Notes under the pieces: model-generated
The model's database searches: none
Told to the model about the DNA's origin: nothing
What the model saw: only the letters and a program-made list of their open reading frames with translations
Shown: positions 18,701 through 21,620 of the stretch, piece after piece
Numbering within the stretch: position 1 is the first letter of the stretch
How the letters are laid out: the number at the start of each line of letters is the position of its first letter
Assembly (NCBI GenBank): GCA_000444245.1
Contig: ATSW01003670.1
Location: 1-21,620 of the forward strand
Direction: 5' to 3'
From: Botryllus schlosseri
Lineage: Eukaryota > Chordata > Ascidiacea > Stolidobranchia > Styelidae
Length of the DNA: 21,620 bases
Program-made: the position numbers and the translations under genes

Positions 18701-19617
18701 CGTATCCAGACTTCATTGAATAGCAATCATTTCGTTTTGATATAAAAATCTAGTCTGAAAATTTCACAGGCGCGAAACACACGCTAAGAATCCACGATAT
18801 ATGTTGAGATGTTATAATCAAAGGCACCCCAGGCGCTTGTTCACGATATCATAATGGCAGTTACAGAAACTATTGAAACGAATGCATCACTTAATTTCTG
18901 TCAAAGGATTCAATCTATTGACTCGCCATGCGAAGTTTCCGGCATGAACTCATCGTGAATGGTCCTTGGTCAGCATAAATGTGGCGAATCGCCCAACGAA
19001 ACGCTACATGGGAGCACCCGATAACCAAATAAACTGTGAAACAGATTGATATGGACTCTATCAAACTAGGGAAGAGCGGTATATATTGGCGGAACATCTA
19101 CGATGGTTTGTATTAAAGTCGTAATCATTGTAAGACGCTGATTCAAATGCTCATACAGCGCATATACAATATATTGCTTTACACAATGTCATTACCAATT
19201 CTCTACTAGTTGCTGACGATTGCCCCTGATCAGTACCAGGCGAAAATATTTGGTTTATTTCAATGTGAAGTTATGTGCCACCAAGCTATAGAAGTTCTGT
19301 GATATGATTGCTGATGTACTGCACTATCTTCTTCCGAATCCTCTACTAGTTCTTGACGATATGAGCGCCTGCCCAAAACGTCTAGGTTTATTTCAATATG
19401 AGTACAATTTACAACGTCTGAACCTCAAAGAGTCTTCAAGTGTATGCTATACAAATACACGAATAGTTTTGTATTGCGTGTCGCGATTCAGTAGAATTAA
19501 CCCTCGTACCTTCATGAATCCTTTATACCAGTCGTGGATTTCCGATTCGTTAAAATTGGTAACGCTTGCTATGTCGCTTAATTCCTTTGGAGACATCTTG
19601 CTCTGACTTTTCCCCAT
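3644..19617 (-). CDS. Neuronal calcium sensor (hippocalcin/VILIP/neurocalcin-like), five coding exons
   Basis: Joined exons 19617-19510, 13286-13163, 9599-9454, 9045-8946 and 3714-3644 give 549 nt, 182 residues plus TGA. Seen: MGKSQSK start (Gly2 and Ser6 fit N-myristoylation); WYKGF helix; EF1 (about 36-48) with Cys38-Pro39 and no acidic ligand at position 12, as in the whole family; EF2 D73-E84, EF3 D109-E120 and EF4 D155-E166 with complete ligand sets; FPHGDAS and [13 protein letters not shown] blocks. Family knowledge: these proteins bind calcium, many expose the myristoyl group on binding (calcium-myristoyl switch), and they regulate kinases, channels and membrane traffic in neurons. The FPxGDAS and FREFI blocks favour the hippocalcin/VILIP/neurocalcin group over NCS-1/frequenin. 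Odd points: it ends in VQILT, about 8-10 residues short of the usual 190-193, and the linker after EF3 (residues 127-145) is divergent and Pro/Arg-rich. All intron boundaries are GT-AG. The subfamily is less certain than the family. Confidence 0.95.
3781..4402. mobile_element. hAT-like element, long copy of the 2794-3107 family, in intron 4
   Basis: Left end GGTGCTCCTCAACCTTTTTG with TTTGCGGACC; right end TTTCGCGAACCG and GTTGAGAACCACAG. Both ends and the first ~170 bases align with the 2794 copy, but about 3945-4290 has no counterpart there. That middle part carries a 76-codon minus-strand open frame (4242-4012) I do not recognise; it could be a transposase remnant or captured sequence. The flanks TCTTTTAG and TCTTAGAC may be a decayed target duplication. 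It starts only 66 bases upstream of the exon 5 acceptor. Confidence 0.75.
4495..4605 (-). mobile_element. Right-half fragment of the 12425-12687 MITE family
   Basis: GTAAAATAGACATGAGCTAT, ACTTTGATTCCAC and GCGACGATA align in order with the right end of the complete copy at 12425-12687, as does the ATATGGCCGAAAGAAAATGA block. The left inverted end is not seen, so this copy is truncated and diverged. Confidence 0.7.
4606..4920. other. Intron 4 segment with nothing recognised
   Basis: No open frame, repeat or RNA gene was identified. Confidence 0.3.
4970..5850. repeat. Inverted array of ~177-bp tandem units (foldback-like)
   Basis: A core GAGATATATCCCAGGGGTGT occurs at 5118 and 5294 (spacing 176). 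Its inverse, with ACACCCCTGGGATATAT or a close variant, occurs around 5493-5509 and 5672-5688 (spacing 179). Surrounding motifs TCAAATACAC, GTGTATTTATCAGATT and TTCACACCCTTCC also recur in mirrored order. Weaker units flank both sides (about 4970-5096 forward, 5741-5850 reversed). The layout is forward units followed by reversed units with a centre near 5370. It lies inside intron 4 and has no coding capacity. Confidence 0.85.
6028..6174. mobile_element. 147-bp MITE with ~55-bp imperfect inverted repeats
   Basis: The left arm 6028-6082 (CGCCACGAAAATTGCC, then TTTTACATCAAATG and CCGATACCGATTTTG) is mirrored by the right arm 6118-6174, whose reverse complement reads CGTCACGAAATTTGCC, then TTTTTACATCTAATG and ACACCGATACTG. 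The spacer is about 35 bases. No clear target duplication is seen. Confidence 0.75.
6319..6909. mobile_element. Palindromic GGGCTGTTCAAAAA-ended element, copy 1
   Basis: The left end GGGATTGTTAAAAAA and right end TTATTTTTGAACAACGC are decayed forms of the ends at 8130-8793. The left half has two direct subrepeats, each with a gcac/cataaca block followed by CAATTCCAAC (near 6415 and 6550). The right half has the same in reverse (GGAATTG near 6670 and 6808, with GTTTTTTAGTCAACCTAACG). The order is A, A', reversed A', reversed A. Non-coding; open frames here are chance. Confidence 0.82.
6910..7271. other. Intron 4 segment with nothing recognised
   Basis: No open frame, repeat or RNA gene was identified. 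Short GATATCGG-like motifs around 6920-6980 do not form a clear element. Confidence 0.25.
7272..7612 (-). mobile_element. AATTCTAATCTAATT-family element, near full-length copy
   Basis: Read on the minus strand it runs from GGACAACTAGATTATTT to AAAATTTTCTAGTGGTC. Inside are ATGTCTCTATGTTATAATTT, TAAATGCTACAGGAGAA, CATTCTCGTGCTCGTAAGAA and CTAATTCTAATCTAAT, all shared in order with the copies at 10677, 12722, 15545 and 20556. Start and inverse end resemble each other (ACAACTAGA and ACCACTAGA), so it may be a MITE with short imperfect inverted ends. Non-coding. Confidence 0.75.
7711..7861 (+). repeat. Tandem ~45-bp units from the tail of the AATTCTAATCTAATT family
   Basis: About four units of the type GCTATAATTCTAATCTAATT followed by GAAAAAAACTGTG. 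The same units form the end of the copy at 20556-20925. It appears to be a tail-only copy or an expanded minisatellite. Confidence 0.75.
7862..8129. other. Intron 4 segment with nothing recognised
   Basis: No gene, repeat or RNA gene was identified. Confidence 0.25.
8130..8793. mobile_element. Palindromic GGGCTGTTCAAAAA-ended element, copy 2 (most complete)
   Basis: Left end TAGGGCTGTTCAAAAAG, right end TTTTTCAACAGCCCTCG. The flanks ACTGTCACAT (8120-8129) and ACTGTTACAT (8794-8803) match at 9 of 10 positions and look like a target duplication. CAATTCCAACCCA occurs twice directly (8224, 8383) and its inverse GGAATT twice on the right (8550, 8690), so the 664-bp element is a palindrome of two tandem subrepeats per arm. 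Centre near 8460. Non-coding, so presumably moved by an enzyme supplied elsewhere. Confidence 0.85.
8946..9045 (-). CDS. Calcium sensor exon 4 (residues 127-159, linker and start of EF4)
   Basis: The acceptor TGTGTTTGCGCAG is followed by ACG ATT TAC (Thr-Ile-Tyr), matching the family's AIY after EF3. A Pro/Arg-rich linker with [17 protein letters not shown] leads into D155-x-N157-x-D159. Family members usually have an acidic stretch (PEDExTPEKR) here, so this segment is diverged. It ends with one base of Gly160 before the consensus donor GTAAGT (phase 1). Confidence 0.93.
9236..9425 (-). mobile_element. AATTCTAATCTAATT-family copy inside the 408-bp intron 3
   Basis: On the minus strand it has TATTGGAGCGAAATTCCGGT and GAAGTGTTTCTATCC, then GCTGAAAATGTTGCGGGAGA and CTAATCTAATTTGAAAA. 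The TTGGAGCGAAATTCC block is shared with the copy at 10677. The middle is deleted. It begins about 28 bases past the exon 3 donor, so about half of intron 3 is transposon. Confidence 0.7.
9454..9599 (-). CDS. Calcium sensor exon 3 (residues 78-126, rest of EF2 and EF3)
   Basis: It starts after ATTACTCAG and completes Gly78, then reads [30 protein letters not shown] and [10 protein letters not shown]2 (to E84) and EF3 (D109, D111, N113, S115, E120) have full ligand sets. The donor was placed at AAG|GTCGGT because joining there to exon 4 restores the family order EIIxxIY. GTCGGT is a weak donor, matching consensus at +1, +2, +5 and +6 only. The frame stays open for 24 more codons past it, so read-through would add an unrelated tail made partly from a repeat. 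Confidence 0.92.
9600..10660. other. Intron 2 segment with nothing recognised
   Basis: About 1 kb without a recognised gene, repeat or RNA gene; the short open frames at 9727-9942 and 10354-10536 look like chance. Confidence 0.3.
10677..11041 (+). mobile_element. AATTCTAATCTAATT-family element, near full-length copy
   Basis: It runs from GGACAGTTAGATAATT to GAAAATTTTCTAGTGGTC, the same ends as the inverse copy at 7272-7612. Internal blocks: ATTGGAGCGAAATTCCAGTA, CTTTCTATGCT, AATTCTAATTCTAATCTAAT, CGCTACAGGAGAACT and CTCGTGCTTGTGGGAATGAG. Confidence 0.75.
11042..11560. other. Intron 2 segment with nothing recognised
   Basis: Overlapping short open frames on both strands at 11016-11385 show no family features and probably reflect a locally GC-richer patch. 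Confidence 0.25.
11568..11745. repeat. Imperfect GACTCGAGTC / GACTTGACTCG-rich repeat
   Basis: Degenerate units such as GACTTGGACTCGAGTCA, TCGGACTTGACTCGG and CGACTTGACTCGAGTC recur with spacers, several being self-complementary. This resembles low-complexity dispersed repeats known from other animal genomes; no element ends were found. Confidence 0.6.
11851..12287. mobile_element. Non-autonomous DNA transposon with TACCATACGTCC ends (hAT-like)
   Basis: Left end TAGGGCTACCATACGTCCTC; the reverse complement of the right end is TAGGGTTACCATATTTTGAT. CGTCCTCTTTTTT is repeated three times near the left end. The flanks GCATTTGC and CATTTATC share CATTT only, so the target duplication is uncertain. 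The left end recurs, diverged, at 15487-15536. The hAT assignment is inferred from end shape. Confidence 0.65.
12425..12687. mobile_element. 263-bp MITE with perfect 36-bp terminal inverted repeats
   Basis: The arms 12425-12460 and 12652-12687 are identical over 36 bases, beginning ATATCGTCGCAGTGGAATC and ending TCTTATGTCCA. The interior has further imperfect mirror blocks (TTGAAAGAAATATACTTTTC, CTTTCGGTCATATCTTAGCC, TATGGCTGAAAGAAGATG). The outermost AT/TA bases make a TA duplication possible. No coding capacity. A truncated relative lies at 4495-4605. Confidence 0.85.
12722..13000 (+). mobile_element. AATTCTAATCTAATT-family element
   Basis: In order: CTAGTTGCCTAACTAGACTA, GGTAATCTAATTCTTATTTA, ATATTTCCATGCTCTAATTT, GAAAATGCTACAG, GCCAAGCTTGCTGTACGGAC, ATTCTCGTTCTTACGGAGAT and GTTGATTCAATT, then TTAATTCTAATTCTAA. 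The GCCAAGCT-GCTGT block is shared with the 20556 copy. The tandem tail is missing. Confidence 0.75.
13016..13078 (-). repeat. Copy of the CCGAATATTTTCGG hairpin family
   Basis: On the plus strand it reads ATTACCCCTGACGAGTGTCA, TCCGAAAATATCCGGGTTCA and TTTCAATATCAATATA, the reverse complement of the family at 17360-17440 and 20243-20298. It directly follows the 12722 repeat. Confidence 0.75.
13163..13286 (-). CDS. Calcium sensor exon 2 (residues 37-77, EF1 and start of EF2)
   Basis: The acceptor TTATTTTCAG precedes GAC TGC CCG. The exon encodes [12 protein letters not shown] (the degenerate EF1 loop), then [12 protein letters not shown] and the first ligands of EF2 (D73, N75, D77). It ends with one base of the Gly78 codon before the strong donor GTGAGT (phase 1). 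Confidence 0.97.
13287..13667. other. Intron 1 segment with nothing recognised
   Basis: It holds the exon 2 acceptor at its low end; otherwise no repeat or gene was identified. Confidence 0.25.
13668..14026 (+). mobile_element. Palindromic GGGCTGTTCAAAAA-ended element, copy 3, right-truncated
   Basis: It starts TTGGGCTGTTCAAAATTACC and aligns through two direct subrepeats (CAATTCCAACTTATAGAAGC and CAACTCCAACCAGTAGAAGC) past the centre (GCCACCGTAAATGCTAT). Similarity stops near CTCCAATAACTT at about 14026, so most of the right arm is missing. Confidence 0.8.
14027..15486. other. Intron 1 segment with nothing recognised
   Basis: About 1.46 kb with only scattered short open frames. The 137-codon plus-strand frame at 15164-15577 runs into repeat sequence and has no recognisable domain. 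Confidence 0.3.
15487..15536 (+). mobile_element. Diverged left end of the TACCATACGTCC element
   Basis: GTTTGCCATACCGTCCTC then AAGATTTGTCCTTATTTTGA align with the left end of the element at 11851. No right end was found. Confidence 0.5.
15545..15745 (-). mobile_element. AATTCTAATCTAATT-family element, partial
   Basis: On the minus strand: TATAATTCTGATTCTAATCT, GAAATGTTTCTATGCTTTAA, TGTAAATGCTACAGGAGAAC. The block order matches other copies; the portion after GGAGAAC is not clearly conserved. Confidence 0.7.
15746..16970. other. Intron 1 segment with nothing recognised
   Basis: About 1.2 kb with short open frames (15996-16229, 16559-16801) that show no family features. One N at 15942. Confidence 0.3.
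16971..16988 (+). repeat. (AAT)n microsatellite
   Basis: Six consecutive AAT-type units at the left edge of the first copy of the duplication that follows. Confidence 0.85.
16986..17661 (+). repeat. Diverged tandem duplication (units 16986-17261 and 17285-17661)
   Basis: Shared in order: CACAGCATAAT(T)TCTGTAATTTCG, CTCTACC, AACCCTTG(C/T)CAATT, GGAATAACAATTT or GAAATAACAATTT, TTTACT(C/T)CAATCT, TTTTCCTT, GTTGCTC, TACCAGTTTTAC(A/T)GTGAATA and AATAATAATA. Unit 1 has about 30 extra bases around 17098-17127; unit 2 has a 132-base insertion at 17360-17491 (listed separately). The unit's own nature is unknown. Confidence 0.8.
17360..17491 (+). mobile_element. 132-bp insertion of the CCGAATATTTTCGG hairpin family
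   Basis: It interrupts unit 2 of the duplication relative to unit 1 and is flanked by TACCT on both sides (17355-17359 and 17492-17496), so unit 1 serves as an empty-site reference. It begins TGATATAAAATTGAATAATA, contains AAACCCGAATATTTTCGG and TGACACTCGTCAAGGGTAAT, and ends near CAATCGTATCACTAAA. The ends share only a weak inverse similarity (TGATAT and TGATAC). Confidence 0.7.
17662..18300. other. Intron 1 segment with nothing recognised
   Basis: The plus-strand open frame at 17663-17905 shows no family features. A small hairpin ACTATCAAACTTTGATAGT lies near 18275. Confidence 0.25.
18311..18520 (+). repeat. Repeat pair with an internally deleted hairpin-family copy
   Basis: GTGTGAATTTTATGGGATGC near 18311 and GTGTAAATTTCAAGGGATGC near 18499 are a direct pair. 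Between them, 18370-18425 carries GTATATTCATATTGAAATAA then ACCCGTCAGGGGTA, the hairpin family with the GAATATTTTCGG part deleted. The preceding GTAGGTACAGAACTTCAATA also matches the inverse flank at 20375-20395. Confidence 0.6.
18521..19200. other. Intron 1 segment with nothing recognised
   Basis: Contains a second ACATTGTTAAAT motif near 18568 and the open frame 18915-19097 (minus), neither meaningful alone. Confidence 0.25.
19201..19412 (-). repeat. Two diverged hairpin-family copies spaced 140 bp apart
   Basis: CTCTACTAGTTGCTGACGAT at 19201 and CTCTACTAGTTCTTGACGAT at 19341 match at 19 of 20 positions. Each is followed by a decayed inverse of the hairpin family, ending GGTTTATTTCAATGTGA or AGGTTTATTTCAATATGA. 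They lie about 100 bases from the exon 1 donor. Confidence 0.65.
19510..19617 (-). CDS. Calcium sensor exon 1 (residues 1-36)
   Basis: Encodes MGKSQSK through WYKGFMK. The ATG at 19617-19615 has A at -3 and G at +4. The upstream frame has an in-frame TAA at 19746-19744 with no other ATG between, so this start is well supported. The donor AAG|GTACGA follows a complete codon (phase 0), just before the DCP motif. Gly2 is the expected myristoylation site after Met removal. Confidence 0.95.
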
Positions 19618-20236
19618 CTTTTGCGCCTTTTCTTCGCTCCGCCGTATAGAAACGTCCGCCGCAGGCCGAGCTATATTGTCGAATAGCCGCGTTTTGTAAA
19701 TACAAAATGACGCACTAGCGAATCTCAGTTGGCCGGTCGACCGTTACTCCACGCTTGGCTGCTTGTCCTATCTTCGAAAACGGAGAACTCGATGGCCTTA
19801 TCTGATCAAATCTAGTCATTATACCATTGAAATAGACTGAAATATGTCCCGAAAATCGTGGCATTGCTTGATTTTAGTACGATGGTATCTAAAGGTGGTT
19901 ACAGCCGCTATATCAGGTTTGGCTTAATATACANGTACATAGTATATAATGGTGCACTATTCAATTTCAATTTATTGCTAAAAATTCCATCAGTTCAATA
20001 CACTGCAAGACTGCTATACAATGAAAGATAGGAAGGGGTCGCAACGACTTGGAGTAGTTTTCGAAATCAATACTAGTCAGCCCTCAAGTTTACCGGACCA
20101 AGACCTGACATATCGATCTCGCCTTCCGACAGACCGACACGTGTCACCTCATTTTGTCGCTTGTCCTTGTGTATCTTCTTTTACTTTTCATTCAGTGTGC
20201 ACTGTACGTGTGCTCCAGACTTGTGGTGTTTTGAAA
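19618..20236 (-). promoter_or_regulatory. Upstream region and probable 5' UTR of the calcium sensor gene
   Basis: On the minus strand the sequence just upstream of the ATG is GC-richer and carries an in-frame stop at 19746-19744, fitting a 5' UTR. A TATATAC-like motif lies near 19943-19950, but no transcription start can be fixed. Promoter position is inference. Confidence 0.35.
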
Positions 20237-20242
20237 TGATAA

Positions 20243-20372
20243 AATTGAATAGTATATTCATATTGAAATGAACCCGAATATTTTCGGCTGACACTCGTCA
20301 GGGGTAATCGTCAGCAACGAGTGTCAGCCGAAAATATTCGGGCTCATTTCAATATGAATATACTATTCAATT
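20243..20372. repeat. Near-perfect inverted repeat, 56-bp arms and 18-base loop
   Basis: Left arm 20243-20298 and right arm 20317-20372 are complementary at 55 of 56 positions (one A/G difference). The arms carry AATTGAATAGTATATTCATA, then CCCGAATATTTTCGGCTG and ACACTCGT. The loop CAGGGGTAATCGTCAGCA continues the family sequence of the left arm. The structure is two copies of the dispersed hairpin family head to head. Confidence 0.93.
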
Positions 20373-20555
20373 GTATATCGAAATTCTGTACCTCCAAGAA
20401 AGTGTTCAAATGATAAAATTGTAAATAAGCTGAACTGAAGTAAACAGTTATACTCGTTTCGACATTATTTCGCAATCTTGTGGTGTTTGGATCGATAAAA
20501 ATGACGATAAAATGACTAACTGACATTATTAGTTAGAGAGTGAAATGTCCGTAGG

Positions 20556-20925
20556 CCTAATATAATTATAACCTAATTAGTGAAATGTTTCTACGCTTTA
20601 ATTTTTTTCTAATCCAAGTTGAGCTTCTAAAAATGCTGCAGAAGAACTGTGCACAGCGCGTAGTGGGAAACGAGCCAAGCTCGCTGTTCGGTACAAACAT
20701 CTTCTATTCTCATGCTTATGAGATTGCGCTCTGTGACTGGTATGACTTCGAATTGATTCAATTTACTTGTTTTCGCGGATTCAGAAATTCTAATTCCGAT
20801 CTAACTTGAAAAAGACTGTGTAGCTATAATTGTAATTCTAGTCTAATTTCGTATAAACTGTGTTTGTGTAGCTATCATTCGAATTCTAATCTAATTTGAA
20901 AAAGATTTTAATCTTTTACTTGGTC
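20556..20925 (+). mobile_element. AATTCTAATCTAATT-family element with tandem tail
   Basis: In order: AATTAGTGAAATGTTTCTAC, GCTTTAATTTTTTTCTAATC, AAAATGCTGCAGAAGAACTG, GAGCCAAGCTCGCTGTTCGG, TATTCTCATGCTTATGAGAT and TTGATTCAATTTACTTG. Then from 20786 come three ~45-bp units of the AATTCTAATCTAATTTGAAA and ACTGTGTAGCTAT type. The last bases (TTACTTGGTCC) may be a decayed form of the CTAGTGGTC end. Confidence 0.75.
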
Positions 20926-21125
20926 CACCAACTCCAGTTGTCTTGTTTGGGTTATTATTTTTATCGTATGCCACGATATTGTAATATTCGAAAGGATGGA
21001 AGTATATAATACTGTATATGAATCGTCGGTCATGCCCTCGAATAGAATGAAGCTACATCCTTTTTGGTCCGAGATCTTCTTGATAACATGGAATCATCAG
21101 TACTGGAAATCTTGTTCATTTAAAC

Positions 21126-21250
21126 CAGGGGTATCAAACTCAACTTGCGTCACTGGCCGGATTCATACCTTCAGATCACTCGCGGGTCACATTATTCAAA
21201 AATGTTGTCTCAAAATACATACTACTGTGTTTTACTTGAATCCTTTATCA
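21126..21250 (+). mobile_element. hAT-like element terminus (CAGGGGTATCAAACTCA)
   Basis: CAGGGGTATCAAACTCAA followed by CACTGGCCGGATTCA and TCGCGGGTCACATTATTCAA is the typical end of a widespread hAT family with CAGGGGTGTCAAACTCA ends. No matching right end (inverse) was found before the window ends, so it is truncated or decayed. Confidence 0.7.
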
Positions 21251-21530
21251 TCATGGCTATTTACATGATGGTGTATAACATTATATTATGGATCATAGGG
21301 GCTCTAATTTAACAACATTATTATTCGCTGAGATTGGATTTGGCAAAAGTACGGTGATCGCCCGGTTGAATACAATTTCAAACCGCTGAAACAACGGCTC
21401 TAACGACGACAAAAGTTGGGTATCTCTATGCTCCCTTTGCTTTAGTAGTATTCCTGGAGTTAGCCCTGGGTACCCGTAGTGAGGAATAGGGGACCTTTTG
21501 AGACAAAACTGGAACATGTAACCTGTATAG
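21251..21530. other. Upstream region with nothing recognised
   Basis: The minus open frame 21517-21293 has no recognisable features and may be interior sequence of the preceding element. Confidence 0.25.
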
Positions 21531-21620
21531 TAGGGCTGTTCAAAAATAACCTTTCTTCGCGAATCTTGCAGGTTACTTGATTAAATCGTTAGGTTGCCTT
21601 AAAAAACGACGCACACCAAA
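21531..21620 (+). mobile_element. Palindromic GGGCTGTTCAAAAA-ended element, copy 4, cut by window edge
   Basis: TAGGGCTGTTCAAAAATAAC, then TCGTTAGGTTGCCTTAAAAA and CGACGCACACCAAA match the outer left subrepeat of copies 2 and 3. Confidence 0.85.

Noticed and set aside
19200-19208. TCTCTACTA resembling a Helitron start
   Set aside because: The motif is part of a repeated local unit, and no CTRR end with a preceding hairpin was found in proper order.
1-21620. Retrovirus-like, LTR or Polinton-type elements
   Set aside because: No capsid, protease, integrase or envelope-like frames and no LTR pairs were seen; the only reverse transcriptase belongs to a LINE.

Overview
This looks like a stretch of animal nuclear genome, AT-rich and full of repeats, probably from an invertebrate draft assembly. 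It has isolated N positions, spliceosomal GT-AG introns, many short non-autonomous DNA transposons and a LINE fragment, and no bacterial gene organisation. The exact phylum cannot be read from the sequence. A marine invertebrate is plausible from the repeat types, but this is inference.

The one confident host gene lies on the minus strand and fills most of the window. It is a neuronal calcium sensor (hippocalcin/VILIP/neurocalcin-like EF-hand protein) with five coding exons: 19617-19510, 13286-13163, 9599-9454, 9045-8946 and 3714-3644. The exons join in frame with phases 0,1,0,1 and give 182 residues: an N-myristoylation start, a disabled EF1 carrying the Cys-Pro signature, three intact calcium loops at residues 73-84, 109-120 and 155-166, and a C-terminus shorter than is usual for the family. 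The introns are about 6.2, 3.6, 0.4 and 5.2 kb and hold most of the repeats.

By region: 1-731 is the reverse transcriptase part of a LINE (minus strand) that runs off the left edge. 735-3643 lies downstream of the gene and holds two hAT-like non-autonomous elements. 3715-8945 (intron 4) holds a larger hAT-like copy, a MITE fragment, an inverted array of ~177-bp units, a 147-bp MITE, two large palindromic elements, and copies of an AATTCTAATCTAATT-type repeat. Intron 3 (9046-9453) holds a copy of that same repeat close to its donor. Intron 2 (9600-13162) holds two more copies, a TACCATACGTCC-ended element, a GACTCGAGTC-rich stretch and a MITE with perfect 36-bp inverted ends. Intron 1 (13287-19509) holds a truncated palindromic element, more repeats, and a diverged tandem duplication interrupted in one copy by a small insertion. 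19620-21620 is upstream of the gene and holds a 56-bp-arm hairpin, another AATTCTAATCTAATT copy, a hAT-like terminus and the start of another palindromic element.

There is no operon or gene cluster. The most unusual material is structural: several elements whose arms are built from tandem subrepeats in mirror order, like foldback elements, and a nearly perfect head-to-head hairpin made from a small dispersed repeat.
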